A stretch of 15,642 nt of DNA from an uncultured bacterium (GCA_905215835.1 CAJMRR010000032.1:1-15642), one strand, 5' to 3'. Shown: positions 6,401 to 14,774, counted from the first letter of the stretch. The notes: generated from the letters alone by a model not told the origin. Numbers and translations are program-made.

Positions 6401-7747
6401 ATGATCGATCGCTATACCCGCCCGGAGATGGGACACATCTTCTCCCTCGAGAACAAGTACGCCATTTGGCAGGAGATCGAGGTTCTGGCCTGCGAGGCCC
6501 AGGCGGAGCTCGGCAAGATCGGTATTTCCAAAGACGAGGCCCAGTGGATCCGCGACCATGCCAACTTTGAGAAGGCGAAGGTCGATGAGATCGAGGAAGT
6601 CACGCGCCACGACGTCATTGCCTTTCTGACCAACATGAAGGAATACATCGATGCCGATGTTCCCGAGGGCGACCCCAAGCCCAGCCGCTGGGTTCACTAT
6701 GGCATGACCAGCTCGGATCTGGGCGACACGGCCCTGTGCTACCAGCTCACCCAGGCCTGCGACCTGATCATCGAGGACGTCAAGAAGCTCGGCGAGATTT
6801 GCAAGCGTCGCGCCTTTGAGGAGCGCAACACGCTCTGTGCCGGCCGCACTCATGGCATCCACGCCGAGCCGATGACCTTCGGCATGAAGTTTGGCTCTTG
6901 GGCCTGGGAGCTCAAGCGCGATCTGGATCGTCTTGAGGACGCCCGCAAGAATGTTGCCTTCGGTGCTATCTCGGGCGCTGTCGGCACGTACAGCTCCATC
7001 GAGCCGTTCGTCGAGGAGTATGTCTGCGAGCACCTGGGCCTGGTTCACGACCCGCTGTCCACGCAGGTTATCAGCCGCGACCATCACGCCTATCTCGCCG
7101 GCGTTCTCGCCACCACCGCAGCCACCTGCGAGCGCATCGCTACCGAGGTCCGCAATCTGCAGAAGACTGATACGCTCGAGGCCGAGGAGCCGTTCCGTAA
7201 GGGCCAAAAGGGCAGCTCAGCCATGCCGCACAAGCGCAATCCCATCACCATGGAGAAAGTCTGCGGTCTGTCGCGCGTCGTGAAGTCCAACGCCCAGGTT
7301 GCCTTCGATAACGTCGCCCTGTGGCACGAGCGTGACATTTCGCACTCCTCTGCCGAGCGCGTCGCCCAGGCCGATAGCTTCATCGCCCTCGACCACATGT
7401 TCCAGTGCCTCATCCGCGTTATCGACGGCCTGCAGCTGTATCCCGCCCGCATGATGGCCAACCTCAATAAGACCCGCGGCCTCATCTTCTCTTCCAAGGT
7501 ACTGCTCGCCCTCGTCGACACGGGCATCACCCGCGAGGACGCGTACGCCATTGTGCAGGAGAACGCTATGGCAACCTGGCACGAGGTACAGGATTGTGTC
7601 TCCGGCCCCACCTTTAAGGAGCGTCTCGAGGCCGACCCGCGCTGCACCGTCAGCCAGGAGAAGCTCGACGAGATCTTTGATCCGTGGGACTTCCTCACCC
7701 GTATCGACACGGTCTTTGATCGTCTGGAGCAGCTGAGCTTCGAGTAG
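6401..7747 (+). CDS. purB: Adenylosuccinate lyase
   Basis: 448 aa, the normal size of the B. subtilis-like class. The ATG at 6401 is chosen because AAGGAG lies five bases upstream; the same frame is open further upstream but without a ribosome site. PurB is a homotetrameric cytosolic lyase of the fumarase/aspartase superfamily. It releases fumarate twice in purine synthesis: from SAICAR to give AICAR, and from adenylosuccinate to give AMP. Visible motifs are TRHDV (68-72), TSSDLGDTA (103-111), the catalytic-His segment GRTHGIHAEP (148-157), and the superfamily signature loop GSSAMPHKRNP (271-281) with the catalytic serine. It is a stand-alone gene, not linked to other pur genes. Its SAICAR substrate is the product of PurC encoded at 11913-12800. 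Confidence 0.97.
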   Translation: MIDRYTRPEMGHIFSLENKYAIWQEIEVLACEAQAELGKIGISKDEAQWIRDHANFEKAKVDEIEEVTRHDVIAFLTNMKEYIDADVPEGDPKPSRWVHYGMTSSDLGDTALCYQLTQACDLIIEDVKKLGEICKRRAFEERNTLCAGRTHGIHAEPMTFGMKFGSWAWELKRDLDRLEDARKNVAFGAISGAVGTYSSIEPFVEEYVCEHLGLVHDPLSTQVISRDHHAYLAGVLATTAATCERIATEVRNLQKTDTLEAEEPFRKGQKGSSAMPHKRNPITMEKVCGLSRVVKSNAQVAFDNVALWHERDISHSSAERVAQADSFIALDHMFQCLIRVIDGLQLYPARMMANLNKTRGLIFSSKVLLALVDTGITREDAYAIVQENAMATWHEVQDCVSGPTFKERLEADPRCTVSQEKLDEIFDPWDFLTRIDTVFDRLEQLSFE

Positions 7748-7773
7748 GTTCGGGCATAACGTTAGCTTTTTAG

Positions 7774-7811
7774 GGCGCTTTGCTGGTAATGTGTGTTGCC
7801 GGCAAAGCGCC
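7774..7811. repeat. Inverted repeat after purB
   Basis: GGCGCTTTGC (7774-7783) pairs perfectly with GCAAAGCGCC (7802-7811) around an 18-base loop, 26 bases after the purB stop. No T run follows on either strand, so it is not a classical intrinsic terminator. It may stabilise the purB transcript end or act as a weak or factor-assisted terminator. Confidence 0.5.
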
Positions 7812-7814
7812 TCG

Positions 7815-7843
7815 TTGCATTTAGGGAAAGACGGGGATAATAG
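7815..7843 (+). promoter_or_regulatory. Possible promoter of the TSCPD gene
   Basis: TTGCAT (7815-7820) is followed by GATAAT (7836-7841) at a short 15-base spacing, or by TAATAG at 17 bases. The position, about 35 bases before the ATG, is suitable, but the match is moderate. Confidence 0.35.
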
Positions 7844-7875
7844 TCGTCTCGAATAACATTCTGAGAGGGGATCGC

Positions 7876-8139
7876 ATGATTTCGTTTGATTACAAGCCTC
7901 AGGGCGTGTGTGCTCGCAATATTCACCTTGACCTTTCCGATGACGGCAACAAGGTGATGGGCGTTGAATTTACCGGCGGCTGCGACGGCAATCTCAAGGC
8001 TATCTCCAAGCTGGTCGAGGGCGCTCCTGCCGATCGCGTAATCGAGGTTCTCGCCGGTAATACCTGCGGTATGAAAAAGACCTCCTGCGCCGACCAGCTT
8101 ACACGCGCTATCGAGGCCGCTCGCGCCGAGATCGCCTAA
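7876..8139 (+). CDS. TSCPD-domain protein (TIGR03905-like), 87 aa
   Basis: ATG with the purine-rich AGAGGGGA (7863-7870) at good distance. The small protein carries four cysteines, in VCARN (Cys12), GGCDGNL (Cys36), NTCGMKK (Cys64) and TSCADQL (Cys71). The last matches the TSCPD motif, also found at the C-terminus of some ribonucleotide reductases; free-standing short versions form the TIGR03905 family of unknown function. The conserved cysteines suggest metal binding or redox chemistry, which is an inference. Its stop codon overlaps the ATG of the downstream Tat lipoprotein by one base (TAATG), so the two are translationally coupled. A direct functional tie to that exported protein is unproven, since this one is cytosolic. 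Confidence 0.85.
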   Translation: MISFDYKPQGVCARNIHLDLSDDGNKVMGVEFTGGCDGNLKAISKLVEGAPADRVIEVLAGNTCGMKKTSCADQLTRAIEAARAEIA

Positions 8140-9350
8140 TGGGTATCGCCGATCACATCAAGAACGGAATATCGCGTCGCGGCTTCGTACTCGGTGGGGC
8201 TGCCGCGGGCGCTGCCACGGTACTTGCCGGATGCTCGAAAAAAACGGGCACCAGCGATGATGCCGCCGGCGAGCCGCAGGTTATCAAGGACGATTCCAAG
8301 ATCATCTCGATTACGGATGAGTACGAGGCAGTCGACATCGATCTTGAGCCGGCGGCGTCGTGGACGCTGCCTCTGGGTACGCTGCTGTACTACTGCGACG
8401 GCGATTACGCCGCGGCGATGATGGCGCCCGCATCGGCGCTGCACGCCAACACACTCGGTGTGCTCAACCTGGGTGATGGCTCGCTTACCACATTAATCGA
8501 GGATCCTATCGAGGGCACGGGATATGCATTCTACGATGTCCGTGCCGGCGACGGCGTATTCGCGTGGGTTGAGATGAACTTTGCCAATTCATCGTGGAAG
8601 CTCTACGCTCAAAATCTGTCGGGCGCTTCGCTCTCTGGCGACGTGGTTGAGCTCGATCGAGGTGGCAAGGACTATGATCCGCCCTTGTTTACGGCGTTCG
8701 GGTCATCGGTCATCTGGTATAAAATGCCTTCGGCAGGCGGCAATAAAACGAGTAGTGATTCGTTTTGCTATCGTCGCTCGCTTGATGAATCCAAGGCCGA
8801 GGTAATTTGGAAATCGACGGGCCGCTTTGCATCGGCCCCGCGCGCGAGCGACGGCATTTTGACCATCTCGCCGCGTGTCCGCAACGACGAGGGCGTCTAC
8901 TACGGCATAACGGCAATCGATCTGACCGACGGCAACAACACCAAGCGTGCCCAGTTGGTCCTCCCTTCGTCAGTTTCGCCTTTCGAGGCCGTATATATGG
9001 GCGATACCTTCGTGTTTTCTATCGAGGCGGCCTATAGTGGCGTGGGCAGCCTGGGCAATATGGGCACGTATATCGGTAATGAGGGAGGGCCGTACCTCTT
9101 CCTGTCACGCGAACCGCTCGCATGTGCGGCTGGCAAGAAGAATAAATACCTTGTTAAGGTACAGGCGTCGCATTTCCTGATCGACACCTCTGCCAAGACC
9201 TATGGCTCGCTGCTGTCGCCCGACCGCGCTTTGGAGTATGGCGATTATCCAGCTACGGCGGGAAAATCGGACTCATTCCTTACGTACGCCACGGTGCGCA
9301 ACAGCCAGGGTATACCAGAGACAGTCACTGCACGCCTATTCTCTCTTTAA
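8139..9350 (+). CDS. Tat-exported lipoprotein of unknown function
   Basis: 403 aa. The ATG overlaps the preceding stop (TAATG). The N-terminus has a twin-arginine motif SRRGFVLGG (12-20), a hydrophobic Ala-rich stretch and a lipobox LAGC with Cys32, so the protein is predicted to be folded before export, lipidated, and held on the outer face of the membrane. A short Asp/Gly-rich linker leads into a body of about 340 residues rich in short beta-like segments with recurring Gly/Asp turns, such as GVLNLGDGSLTTLIED and GITAIDLTDGNN. This resembles beta-propeller (TolB-like) folds, but I cannot count blades reliably. I do not recognise a catalytic motif. A sensor, substrate-binding or scaffold role is possible. 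The two-component pair begins about 150 bases downstream with its own leader. Confidence 0.8.
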   Translation: MGIADHIKNGISRRGFVLGGAAAGAATVLAGCSKKTGTSDDAAGEPQVIKDDSKIISITDEYEAVDIDLEPAASWTLPLGTLLYYCDGDYAAAMMAPASALHANTLGVLNLGDGSLTTLIEDPIEGTGYAFYDVRAGDGVFAWVEMNFANSSWKLYAQNLSGASLSGDVVELDRGGKDYDPPLFTAFGSSVIWYKMPSAGGNKTSSDSFCYRRSLDESKAEVIWKSTGRFASAPRASDGILTISPRVRNDEGVYYGITAIDLTDGNNTKRAQLVLPSSVSPFEAVYMGDTFVFSIEAAYSGVGSLGNMGTYIGNEGGPYLFLSREPLACAAGKKNKYLVKVQASHFLIDTSAKTYGSLLSPDRALEYGDYPATAGKSDSFLTYATVRNSQGIPETVTARLFSL

Positions 9351-9409
9351 GCTTAGAGGGGTTAAAAAGGCGCCAACAGGGGAATAAACGCGTTGTAATT
9401 GTGAGTACC

Positions 9410-9448
9410 GCCCGCCGAGCTGCCGCGTCATAGCGGCATCTGGCGGGC
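9410..9448. repeat. Large hairpin upstream of the response regulator
   Basis: GCCCGCC (9410-9416) pairs with GGCGGGC (9442-9448), and an inner GCCGC (9422-9426) pairs with GCGGC (9433-9437). No T run follows, so a simple intrinsic terminator for the lipoprotein gene is not evident. A -10-like TAAAAT (9459-9464) sits just downstream, so the hairpin overlaps where a -35 region would be. Confidence 0.5.
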
Positions 9449-9503
9449 TCAGGTGCGTTAAAATGGGCTTGTTCTTAGCTAATTGAGACAGGGGGGCCGT
9501 GTT

Positions 9504-10226
9504 ATGGCTTCAGATGCAAAAAAGATTCTGCTGGTCGAGGATGAGAAGGCAATCCGTGACGCCGTCGCTGCCTATCTCGAGCGCGAAGGCTACTGGGTTG
9601 TGGGCGTCGGCGACGGTCAGTCCGCGATCGAGGAGTTCGAGAAGCATCAGTTCGACCTGGTCGTGCTCGACCTTATGCTCCCCAAGATTCCCGGCGAGCG
9701 CGTTTGCCGCACCATTCGCGATACCTCGGATGTCCCCATCATCATGCTGACGGCTAAGGGCGAGATCGAGGACCGTATTATCGGTCTTGAGCTCGGCGCC
9801 GATGACTATCTGATTAAGCCGTTCTCGCCGCGCGAGCTCGTCGCCCGCGTTCGTGCTCTGTTCCGCCGTGCCCATCAGGCCGACGAGCCCGCCGTCGAGG
9901 TACTCGACTTCGGCGATCTGGTCATCGATATCTCGGGCCACAAGATCTTGGTCGAGGGCAAGGAAGTCGATCTGACGGCTTCCGAGTTCAAGCTGCTCAC
10001 CACGCTTGCCCGCCATCCCGGCCGTGTGTATAACCGCATGGAGCTGGTCGAGAAAGTGCTCGGGTATGACTTTGAGGGCTATGAGCGCACCATCGATAGC
10101 CACGTGAAGAATCTTCGCGCCAAGCTGGGCGATGATCCCAAGAAGCCCAAGTGGCTCTACACCGTCCATGGTGTCGGCTATCGCTTCGAGGCTCCGGCCA
10201 AGACCGATAAGTCGGACGAGAAATAG
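9504..10226 (+). CDS. OmpR/PhoB-family response regulator
   Basis: 240 aa from ATG 9504, chosen because AGGGGGG (9490-9496) lies seven bases upstream; an in-frame TTG at 9483 has no such site. The receiver domain (about 6-120) has the acidic pair Glu12-Asp13, the phospho-acceptor Asp56 in VVLDLMLP, Thr83 and Lys105 in IKPFSP. The C-terminal winged-helix DNA-binding domain (about 138-232) has the typical LTASEFKLL, RTIDSHVKNLRAKLG and GVGYRFE motifs. It should bind direct repeats when phosphorylated and control transcription. Its partner kinase starts 11 bases downstream. The target genes and signal cannot be read from the window. Confidence 0.95.
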   Translation: MASDAKKILLVEDEKAIRDAVAAYLEREGYWVVGVGDGQSAIEEFEKHQFDLVVLDLMLPKIPGERVCRTIRDTSDVPIIMLTAKGEIEDRIIGLELGADDYLIKPFSPRELVARVRALFRRAHQADEPAVEVLDFGDLVIDISGHKILVEGKEVDLTASEFKLLTTLARHPGRVYNRMELVEKVLGYDFEGYERTIDSHVKNLRAKLGDDPKKPKWLYTVHGVGYRFEAPAKTDKSDEK

Positions 10227-10237
10227 GGAAATCACAT

Positions 10238-11803
10238 ATGACACCTGCGCGCTTTGAAATCGGACAAAAGCACAAGCAGGAGAGCGAGGCGGGTTCCAAG
10301 GCTAGTTGGAACACGCCTCGTTCCGATTCACGGCCAACGATGAGCTATCCCTCGCGCATGGCACTTGCTTTTGCTCTGACATCGCTCATGACAGTATTGG
10401 TGCTGGTGGGCGTTGTCTCTGTTGTGTGGGGCACGGTCTTTTCGGATTACACACGCTCCAATATCGTCGAAATCGCAAATTCCGCTGCCGAGAAGTTGGC
10501 AACCTCATATGAGGAAAACGGCTCTTGGACCGCGGGAGAACTGCGCACGGTCGCAACGTCGAGTTTGGTTTCCGACGATCTGGGTATGCAGGTCGTCAAT
10601 AAAAAGGGCGTGATCGTTTATGACGATTCCTGGCCCTCGGCAAGCGCCACCGCCGATGTACGCGAAAACCAGGCTACGACCGACGACACGAGCGGCAAGA
10701 GGGCATCGCATAGCCCGGTCTCGTCTGCTCCAACCGACTCCGATAGCGTTGCTAACGTCGAGATTGTAACGTCTTCCGGCGAGCATGTCGGACAGGTAAA
10801 GCTGTGGGCCATCGGCTCCGACGCTCTGCTCACCAAGGCGGACTCTGCGTTTAGGGAGAAGACCTTTAACGCCATGGCCCTCGCCGCGGTTGTTGCAATC
10901 TGCATTTCGGTCGTTATCGGATCGCTCGTGTCGCGCATGCTCACCAAACCGATTCATCGCATCACCAGTACCGCAAAGCAAATCCGTGACGGCGACCTGT
11001 CGGCTCGCACGGGGCTGCGCGGTGATGACGAGATCGATCAGCTGGGTGAGACCTTCGATGAGATGGCCACTTCTCTCGAGAAGGATATGAAACACGAGAA
11101 GCGCCTGACCTCAGACGTTGCACACGAGCTTCGCACGCCGCTTATGGCCATGCTCGCAACGGTCGAGGCCATGCAGGATGGCGTGTATCCCACCGACGAT
11201 GAGCATTTGGAGACCGTTGCTTCCGAGACGCGTCGCCTGGCTCGTCTGGTGCAGCAGATGCTCGACCTATCGCGTATGGAAAACAGCACGGCTCCGCTCA
11301 ATCTAGAACCGGTGGACATGGTTCCGTTCGTGCGATCGATTGTGAACGGCCAGGAGCGTCTGTTTGCCGACCGTGACCTTCGTCTTCGCTTTGCAGATGA
11401 AACCCAAGGGCACGACGATGTCGTCGAGGCCGATCCCGACATGATCACGCAATGTGTTATCAACCTCATGAGCAACGCCATGCGCTACACCCCCGAGGGC
11501 GGTTGGGTCGTGGTGTCGGTGCTCAGTGACCGCAAGCACGTCAGCATTGCCGTTTCTGATACCGGCATCGGTATTGCCAAGGACGATCTGTCGCGCATCT
11601 TCGGGCGGTTTTGGCGCGCCGATGCCAGCCGCGCCCGCGAAGCTGGCGGCCTGGGCGTCGGCCTCGCCGTGACCAAGCAGATCGTCGAGCGTCACCATGG
11701 CTACATATCCGTGGAGTCGGAGCTTGGAAAGGGTACGACTTTTACAATTCATCTGCCCCGCGAGCACACGGCGGACGCGGCATCTACTACAATGGAGCAC
11801 TAG
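10238..11803 (+). CDS. Membrane sensor histidine kinase
   Basis: 521 aa; ATG at 10238 with a weak AGGGAA site six bases upstream. A hydrophilic cytoplasmic lead of about 40 residues precedes the first membrane helix (41-68). The extracytoplasmic sensor region (about 69-210) holds a Ser/Thr/Asp-rich low-complexity insert at 133-172. The second helix is at about 211-232, followed by a HAMP linker (233-285), the H-box SDVAHELRTP with His296, the N-box NLMSNAMRYTP (409-419), the G1 box SDTGIGIA (440-447), the F-box FGRFWRAD and the G2 box GGLGVGLA (470-477). All catalytic boxes are present, so it should autophosphorylate and pass phosphate to Asp56 of the adjacent regulator. The sensor domain matches nothing I can name, so the signal is unknown. 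Confidence 0.94.
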   Translation: MTPARFEIGQKHKQESEAGSKASWNTPRSDSRPTMSYPSRMALAFALTSLMTVLVLVGVVSVVWGTVFSDYTRSNIVEIANSAAEKLATSYEENGSWTAGELRTVATSSLVSDDLGMQVVNKKGVIVYDDSWPSASATADVRENQATTDDTSGKRASHSPVSSAPTDSDSVANVEIVTSSGEHVGQVKLWAIGSDALLTKADSAFREKTFNAMALAAVVAICISVVIGSLVSRMLTKPIHRITSTAKQIRDGDLSARTGLRGDDEIDQLGETFDEMATSLEKDMKHEKRLTSDVAHELRTPLMAMLATVEAMQDGVYPTDDEHLETVASETRRLARLVQQMLDLSRMENSTAPLNLEPVDMVPFVRSIVNGQERLFADRDLRLRFADETQGHDDVVEADPDMITQCVINLMSNAMRYTPEGGWVVVSVLSDRKHVSIAVSDTGIGIAKDDLSRIFGRFWRADASRAREAGGLGVGLAVTKQIVERHHGYISVESELGKGTTFTIHLPREHTADAASTTMEH

Positions 11804-11861
11804 CTTTTCGCTATTCGGTGAAGGAGGGGCCGCGTCCCTGCCGCTCCGAGTTTGCGAAAAC

Positions 11862-11881
11862 ATGCGGGAAAGAACCCGCAT
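11862..11881 (+). promoter_or_regulatory. Hairpin in the kinase-purC gap
   Basis: ATGCGGG (11862-11868) pairs with CCCGCAT (11875-11881) around AAAGAA, then TTCTGTC. It could be a weak terminator for the kinase unit or a structure in the purC leader. No clear promoter is visible in the 109-base gap, so purC may be partly read through from the kinase gene. Confidence 0.4.
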
Positions 11882-11912
11882 TTCTGTCGTATTTAGGTAA
11901 GGAGTGACTCAC

Positions 11913-12800
11913 GTGACAACGATGGAGCGTCGTCCGGATTCCCGTGGCAAGGTTCGTGATATTTACGATGCCGGTGAAAACCTGCTGATGGTCGCCACCG
12001 ACCGCATTTCTGCGTTCGACTTCATTCTTCCCGACGAGATTCCGTTTAAGGGAGAGGTGCTCAATCGCATCTCGGCATTCTGGTTCGATAAGTTTGCCGA
12101 CATCGTCCCCAACCATCTCGTTTCCATCGACCCGGCGGATTTCCCCGAGGAGTTTGCTGAGTATCGTGACTACCTCGCTGGCCGCGCCATGCTGGTTAAG
12201 AAGGCCCAGACGATTCCTATCGAGTGTATCGTCCGCGGCTATCTGACCGGTTCGGGCAAGAAGACCTACGACGAGAACGGCACCGTCTGTGGCATCCAGC
12301 TGCCTGAGGGCCTGACCGAGGCTTCCAAGCTTCCCGAGCCGTTGTTCACGCCGTCCACGAAGGCCGAGATCGGTGACCACGACGAGAACATCTCGTTCGA
12401 GCGTTGCTGCGAGATCGTGGGCGAGGACATCGCCACGCAGATTCGTGACCTTTCCCTCAAGATCTACAAGGCCGCTGCCGAGTACGCCGCGACCCGTGGC
12501 ATCATCATTGCCGACACCAAGTTCGAGTTTGGTGTCATCGATGGCAAGGTCACGCTGATCGACGAGTGCCTCACGCCCGACTCCAGCCGTTTCTGGCCTG
12601 CTGCCAGCTACGAGGAGGGCAAGATCCAGCCTAGCTACGACAAGCAATTCGTCCGCAATTGGCTCAAGGCCAACTGGGATATGACGGGGGAGACCCCGCA
12701 CCTGCCCGCCGAGGTCATCGATGGCACGTCCGAGCGCTATCGCGAGGCCTTCCAGATCATCACGGGCTCCCAGTTCACAAGCATGAAGGAGAACGCATAA
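11913..12800 (+). CDS. purC: Phosphoribosylaminoimidazole-succinocarboxamide (SAICAR) synthase
   Basis: 295 aa from GTG 11913, chosen because AAGGAG (11899-11904) lies eight bases upstream. An in-frame GTG at 11904 overlaps that site, and the ATG at 11922 is too far from it. PurC joins CAIR and aspartate using ATP to give SAICAR, the first substrate of PurB. Visible motifs are SRGKVRDIYD near the start (ATP loop), DRISAFDF, the signature region IPIECIVRGYLTGSGKKTYD, and the second signature LIDECLTPDSSRFWP. The length fits the longer SAICAR synthases (about 290-310 aa), not the 237-aa E. coli type. The downstream membrane-protein gene begins directly after the stop, so the two are co-transcribed. 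Other pur genes are not adjacent. Confidence 0.96.
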   Translation: MTTMERRPDSRGKVRDIYDAGENLLMVATDRISAFDFILPDEIPFKGEVLNRISAFWFDKFADIVPNHLVSIDPADFPEEFAEYRDYLAGRAMLVKKAQTIPIECIVRGYLTGSGKKTYDENGTVCGIQLPEGLTEASKLPEPLFTPSTKAEIGDHDENISFERCCEIVGEDIATQIRDLSLKIYKAAAEYAATRGIIIADTKFEFGVIDGKVTLIDECLTPDSSRFWPAASYEEGKIQPSYDKQFVRNWLKANWDMTGETPHLPAEVIDGTSERYREAFQIITGSQFTSMKENA

Positions 12801-13376
12801 GTGAGTACCCGTAGCGCCACGAACAAGCGCACGCAATCCCACGAAGTTACCGGGGTTGCGCGCAAGTCTGCCGCATCTGCTAAGCCCGCCCGCCAAGCAG
12901 CGAGCTCCGTTCGCGTCGTGCCGGCTTCGTCTAAGGCACGCCGCAAAGAGCTCGAGAAGGGCGAGAACCTCGAGGGCCTCTCTAAAGAGGAGAAGCGCGC
13001 CCGCAAGGCTAAGCAGCGTGCCAAGGAGGACCGCATCTATACGGTGTCGAATATCCTCCTCAAGCAGGACGAGGACTACACCAAGCGCCGTCGCATCTGG
13101 TGGATTGTGCTCGCCATTGGCATGGTGCTCGTCGTGGCAATTTGGGCCTCGCTGTACTTCGCTCCCGCTGGCATGGTGTCCAGCCCTGTCCAGATGGTCG
13201 GCATTGTTTTGTCCTATGTCATCATTTTGGGCGACTTTATCTATGACTTCGCTCGTATTCGTCCCTTGCGCAACATGTACCGCGCGCAGGCCGAGGGCAT
13301 GTCCGAGAACAAGCTCAACGCTCTTATTGAGCGCGCGGCTGCCGAGGAGGACAAGAAGGACTCCAAGAAGAAGTAG
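12801..13376 (+). CDS. Two-helix membrane protein of unknown function, 191 aa
   Basis: The GTG start follows the purC stop with no gap, and AAGGAG (12786-12791) within the end of purC provides the ribosome site, so expression is tied to purC. The first 98 residues are strongly basic and Ala/Ser/Lys/Arg-rich, likely cytoplasmic and partly helical (SKEEKRARKAKQRAKED). Two hydrophobic helices follow (99-121 and 129-150) with a very short outer loop, and then a basic C-terminus ending in KKDSKKK. Both ends should face the cytoplasm. The layout loosely recalls the actinobacterial DUF3043 family, but I cannot confirm that. No catalytic motif is seen. Confidence 0.82.
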   Translation: MSTRSATNKRTQSHEVTGVARKSAASAKPARQAASSVRVVPASSKARRKELEKGENLEGLSKEEKRARKAKQRAKEDRIYTVSNILLKQDEDYTKRRRIWWIVLAIGMVLVVAIWASLYFAPAGMVSSPVQMVGIVLSYVIILGDFIYDFARIRPLRNMYRAQAEGMSENKLNALIERAAAEEDKKDSKKK

Positions 13377-13406
13377 CGTTTGTATACATACTTATCGCTA
13401 AGATAT

Positions 13407-13437
13407 AAGGCGCGTCGTTTTTGCGGCGCGCCTTTTT
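13407..13437 (+). terminator. Terminator of the purC unit
   Basis: AAGGCGCG (13407-13414) pairs with CGCGCCTT (13427-13434) around a 12-base loop, continuing into TTTTT. It ends about 28 bases before the next start codon. A promoter-like TTGTAT (13380-13385) plus TATAAG (13404-13409, 18-base gap) overlaps its left arm and may drive the aminopeptidase gene. Confidence 0.85.
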
Positions 13438-13465
13438 ACTGTTCTATAGATAGATGGAGTGGCAC

Positions 13466-14746
13466 ATGATTCGAGCTGCCCTGACGGTCGAAGAGGCCCT
13501 GGAGGGTATGAAGTCCCTGGAGCCCAAGATTAAAAACTATGCGCGCCTGGTTGTCCGCAAGGGCGTAAACGTTAAGCCCGGCCAGGAAGTCGTCGTTCAG
13601 TCTCCGGTTGAGTGCGCGCCGTTTGCGCGCGTGGTGGTCGCGGAGGCCTATGCTGCCGGCGCCGGCCACGTGACGGTCATCTGGGCCGATGATGCCGTGA
13701 CGAGGCTCACGTACGAGCATGTCGAGAAAAGCTATTTTGAGCAGACGCCCGAGTGGAAGCGCCTGCAGCTGGATTCCCTGGCCCAGGACGGTGCCTGCTT
13801 TATCTTTATCGAGGGTGCGGACCCCGCCGCCCTTAAGGGCATCGATCCCGCTAAGCCCGCTGCAGCTTCTAAGGCAAAGAACACGCAGTGCAAAGTTTTC
13901 CGCCGTGGACTGGATTACAACATCAATCCGTGGTGCATCGCCGGCGCTCCGGTCGTGGCTTGGGCGCGCGAGGTGTTCCCGGGAGACGCCGATGAGGTTG
14001 CAATCTATAAGCTGTGGAATGCGATTCTGCACACCGCTCGCGCCGATGGCCAGGACCCAGAGAGCGACTGGGAGCTCCATGACGCCGCATTCGAAAAGAA
14101 CCTGCGTTTCCTGAACGACAATCGTTTCGACTGCCTGCATTACACCGCGGCAAATGGAACCGATCTGACGATTGGCATGACGAAGGGTCACGAGTGGGCC
14201 GGCGGCAAGGGCAAGACGCCCGATGGGCACCCCTTCTTCCCCAACATTCCCACCGAGGAAGTCTTCACTTCGCCCGATCGCATGCGCGCCGACGGTATCG
14301 TGTACTCGGCCATGCCGCTCATCCACCACGGCAATAAAGTCGACGATTTTTGGATTAAGTTCGAGGGCGGCCGCGTGGTGGACTACGACGCCCGCGTGGG
14401 CAAGGCAACGCTCGCAAGTATCATCGATACTGACGAGGGCGCTGCTCACCTGGGAGAGGTCGCGCTCATCTCCAAGAACACGCCGATCCGCGAAAGTGGT
14501 GTTCTGTTCTACGATACGCTCTATGACGAGAACGCTAGCTGCCATCTCGCGCTAGGTGTCGGTTTCCCCGAATGCATCGAGGGTGGGTACGACATGTCCA
14601 AGGAGGAGCTCCTGGAGCATGGTGTTAACGTCTCGAGCACGCACGTCGATTTTATGATCGGCACGGACGACATCGATATTACGGGCATTACGCCTGATGG
14701 ACGTGAAGTTGTGATTTTCCAGAACGGCCAATGGAGTTGGGAATAG
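13466..14746 (+). CDS. M29-family metallo-aminopeptidase
   Basis: 426 aa from ATG 13466, preferred because GGAG (13456-13459) lies six bases upstream; an ATG four codons earlier overlaps that site. M29 enzymes (AmpS, PepS, aminopeptidase T) are cytosolic dimers that remove N-terminal residues from peptides with two metal ions. The expected ligands are visible: Glu264/265 in NIPTEEVFTSPD, Glu331 in HLGEVAL, His360 in SCHLALG, and His393 and Asp395 in THVDFMIG. The FYDTLYDENA segment before His360 supplies the conserved tyrosine. Length is close to the family norm. It is a single gene between a terminator and tRNA-Lys, and its last codons overlap the tRNA promoter. A role in peptide turnover is likely. 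Confidence 0.93.
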   Translation: MIRAALTVEEALEGMKSLEPKIKNYARLVVRKGVNVKPGQEVVVQSPVECAPFARVVVAEAYAAGAGHVTVIWADDAVTRLTYEHVEKSYFEQTPEWKRLQLDSLAQDGACFIFIEGADPAALKGIDPAKPAAASKAKNTQCKVFRRGLDYNINPWCIAGAPVVAWAREVFPGDADEVAIYKLWNAILHTARADGQDPESDWELHDAAFEKNLRFLNDNRFDCLHYTAANGTDLTIGMTKGHEWAGGKGKTPDGHPFFPNIPTEEVFTSPDRMRADGIVYSAMPLIHHGNKVDDFWIKFEGGRVVDYDARVGKATLASIIDTDEGAAHLGEVALISKNTPIRESGVLFYDTLYDENASCHLALGVGFPECIEGGYDMSKEELLEHGVNVSSTHVDFMIGTDDIDITGITPDGREVVIFQNGQWSWE

Positions 14747-14765
14747 TCCCAGACCGTGGTACAAT
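14737..14765 (+). promoter_or_regulatory. Promoter of tRNA-Lys
   Basis: TTGGGA (14737-14742) and TACAAT (14760-14765) are 17 bases apart and end nine bases before the tRNA. The -35 box lies inside the last codons of the aminopeptidase gene. The same GGTACAATG string occurs 5' of purB (6349-6357). Confidence 0.6.
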
Positions 14766-14774
14766 GCCACCCGC

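Noticed and set aside
6218..7207. Long open frame opposite purB
   Set aside because: It is the antisense shadow of a strongly supported purB gene, caused by GC-rich codon bias, and lacks a ribosome site.
11811..12896. Long open frame opposite purC
   Set aside because: It is the antisense shadow of purC with no family resemblance and no start signal.
13436..14545. Long open frame opposite the M29 aminopeptidase
   Set aside because: It is the antisense shadow of a gene with complete metal-ligand motifs.
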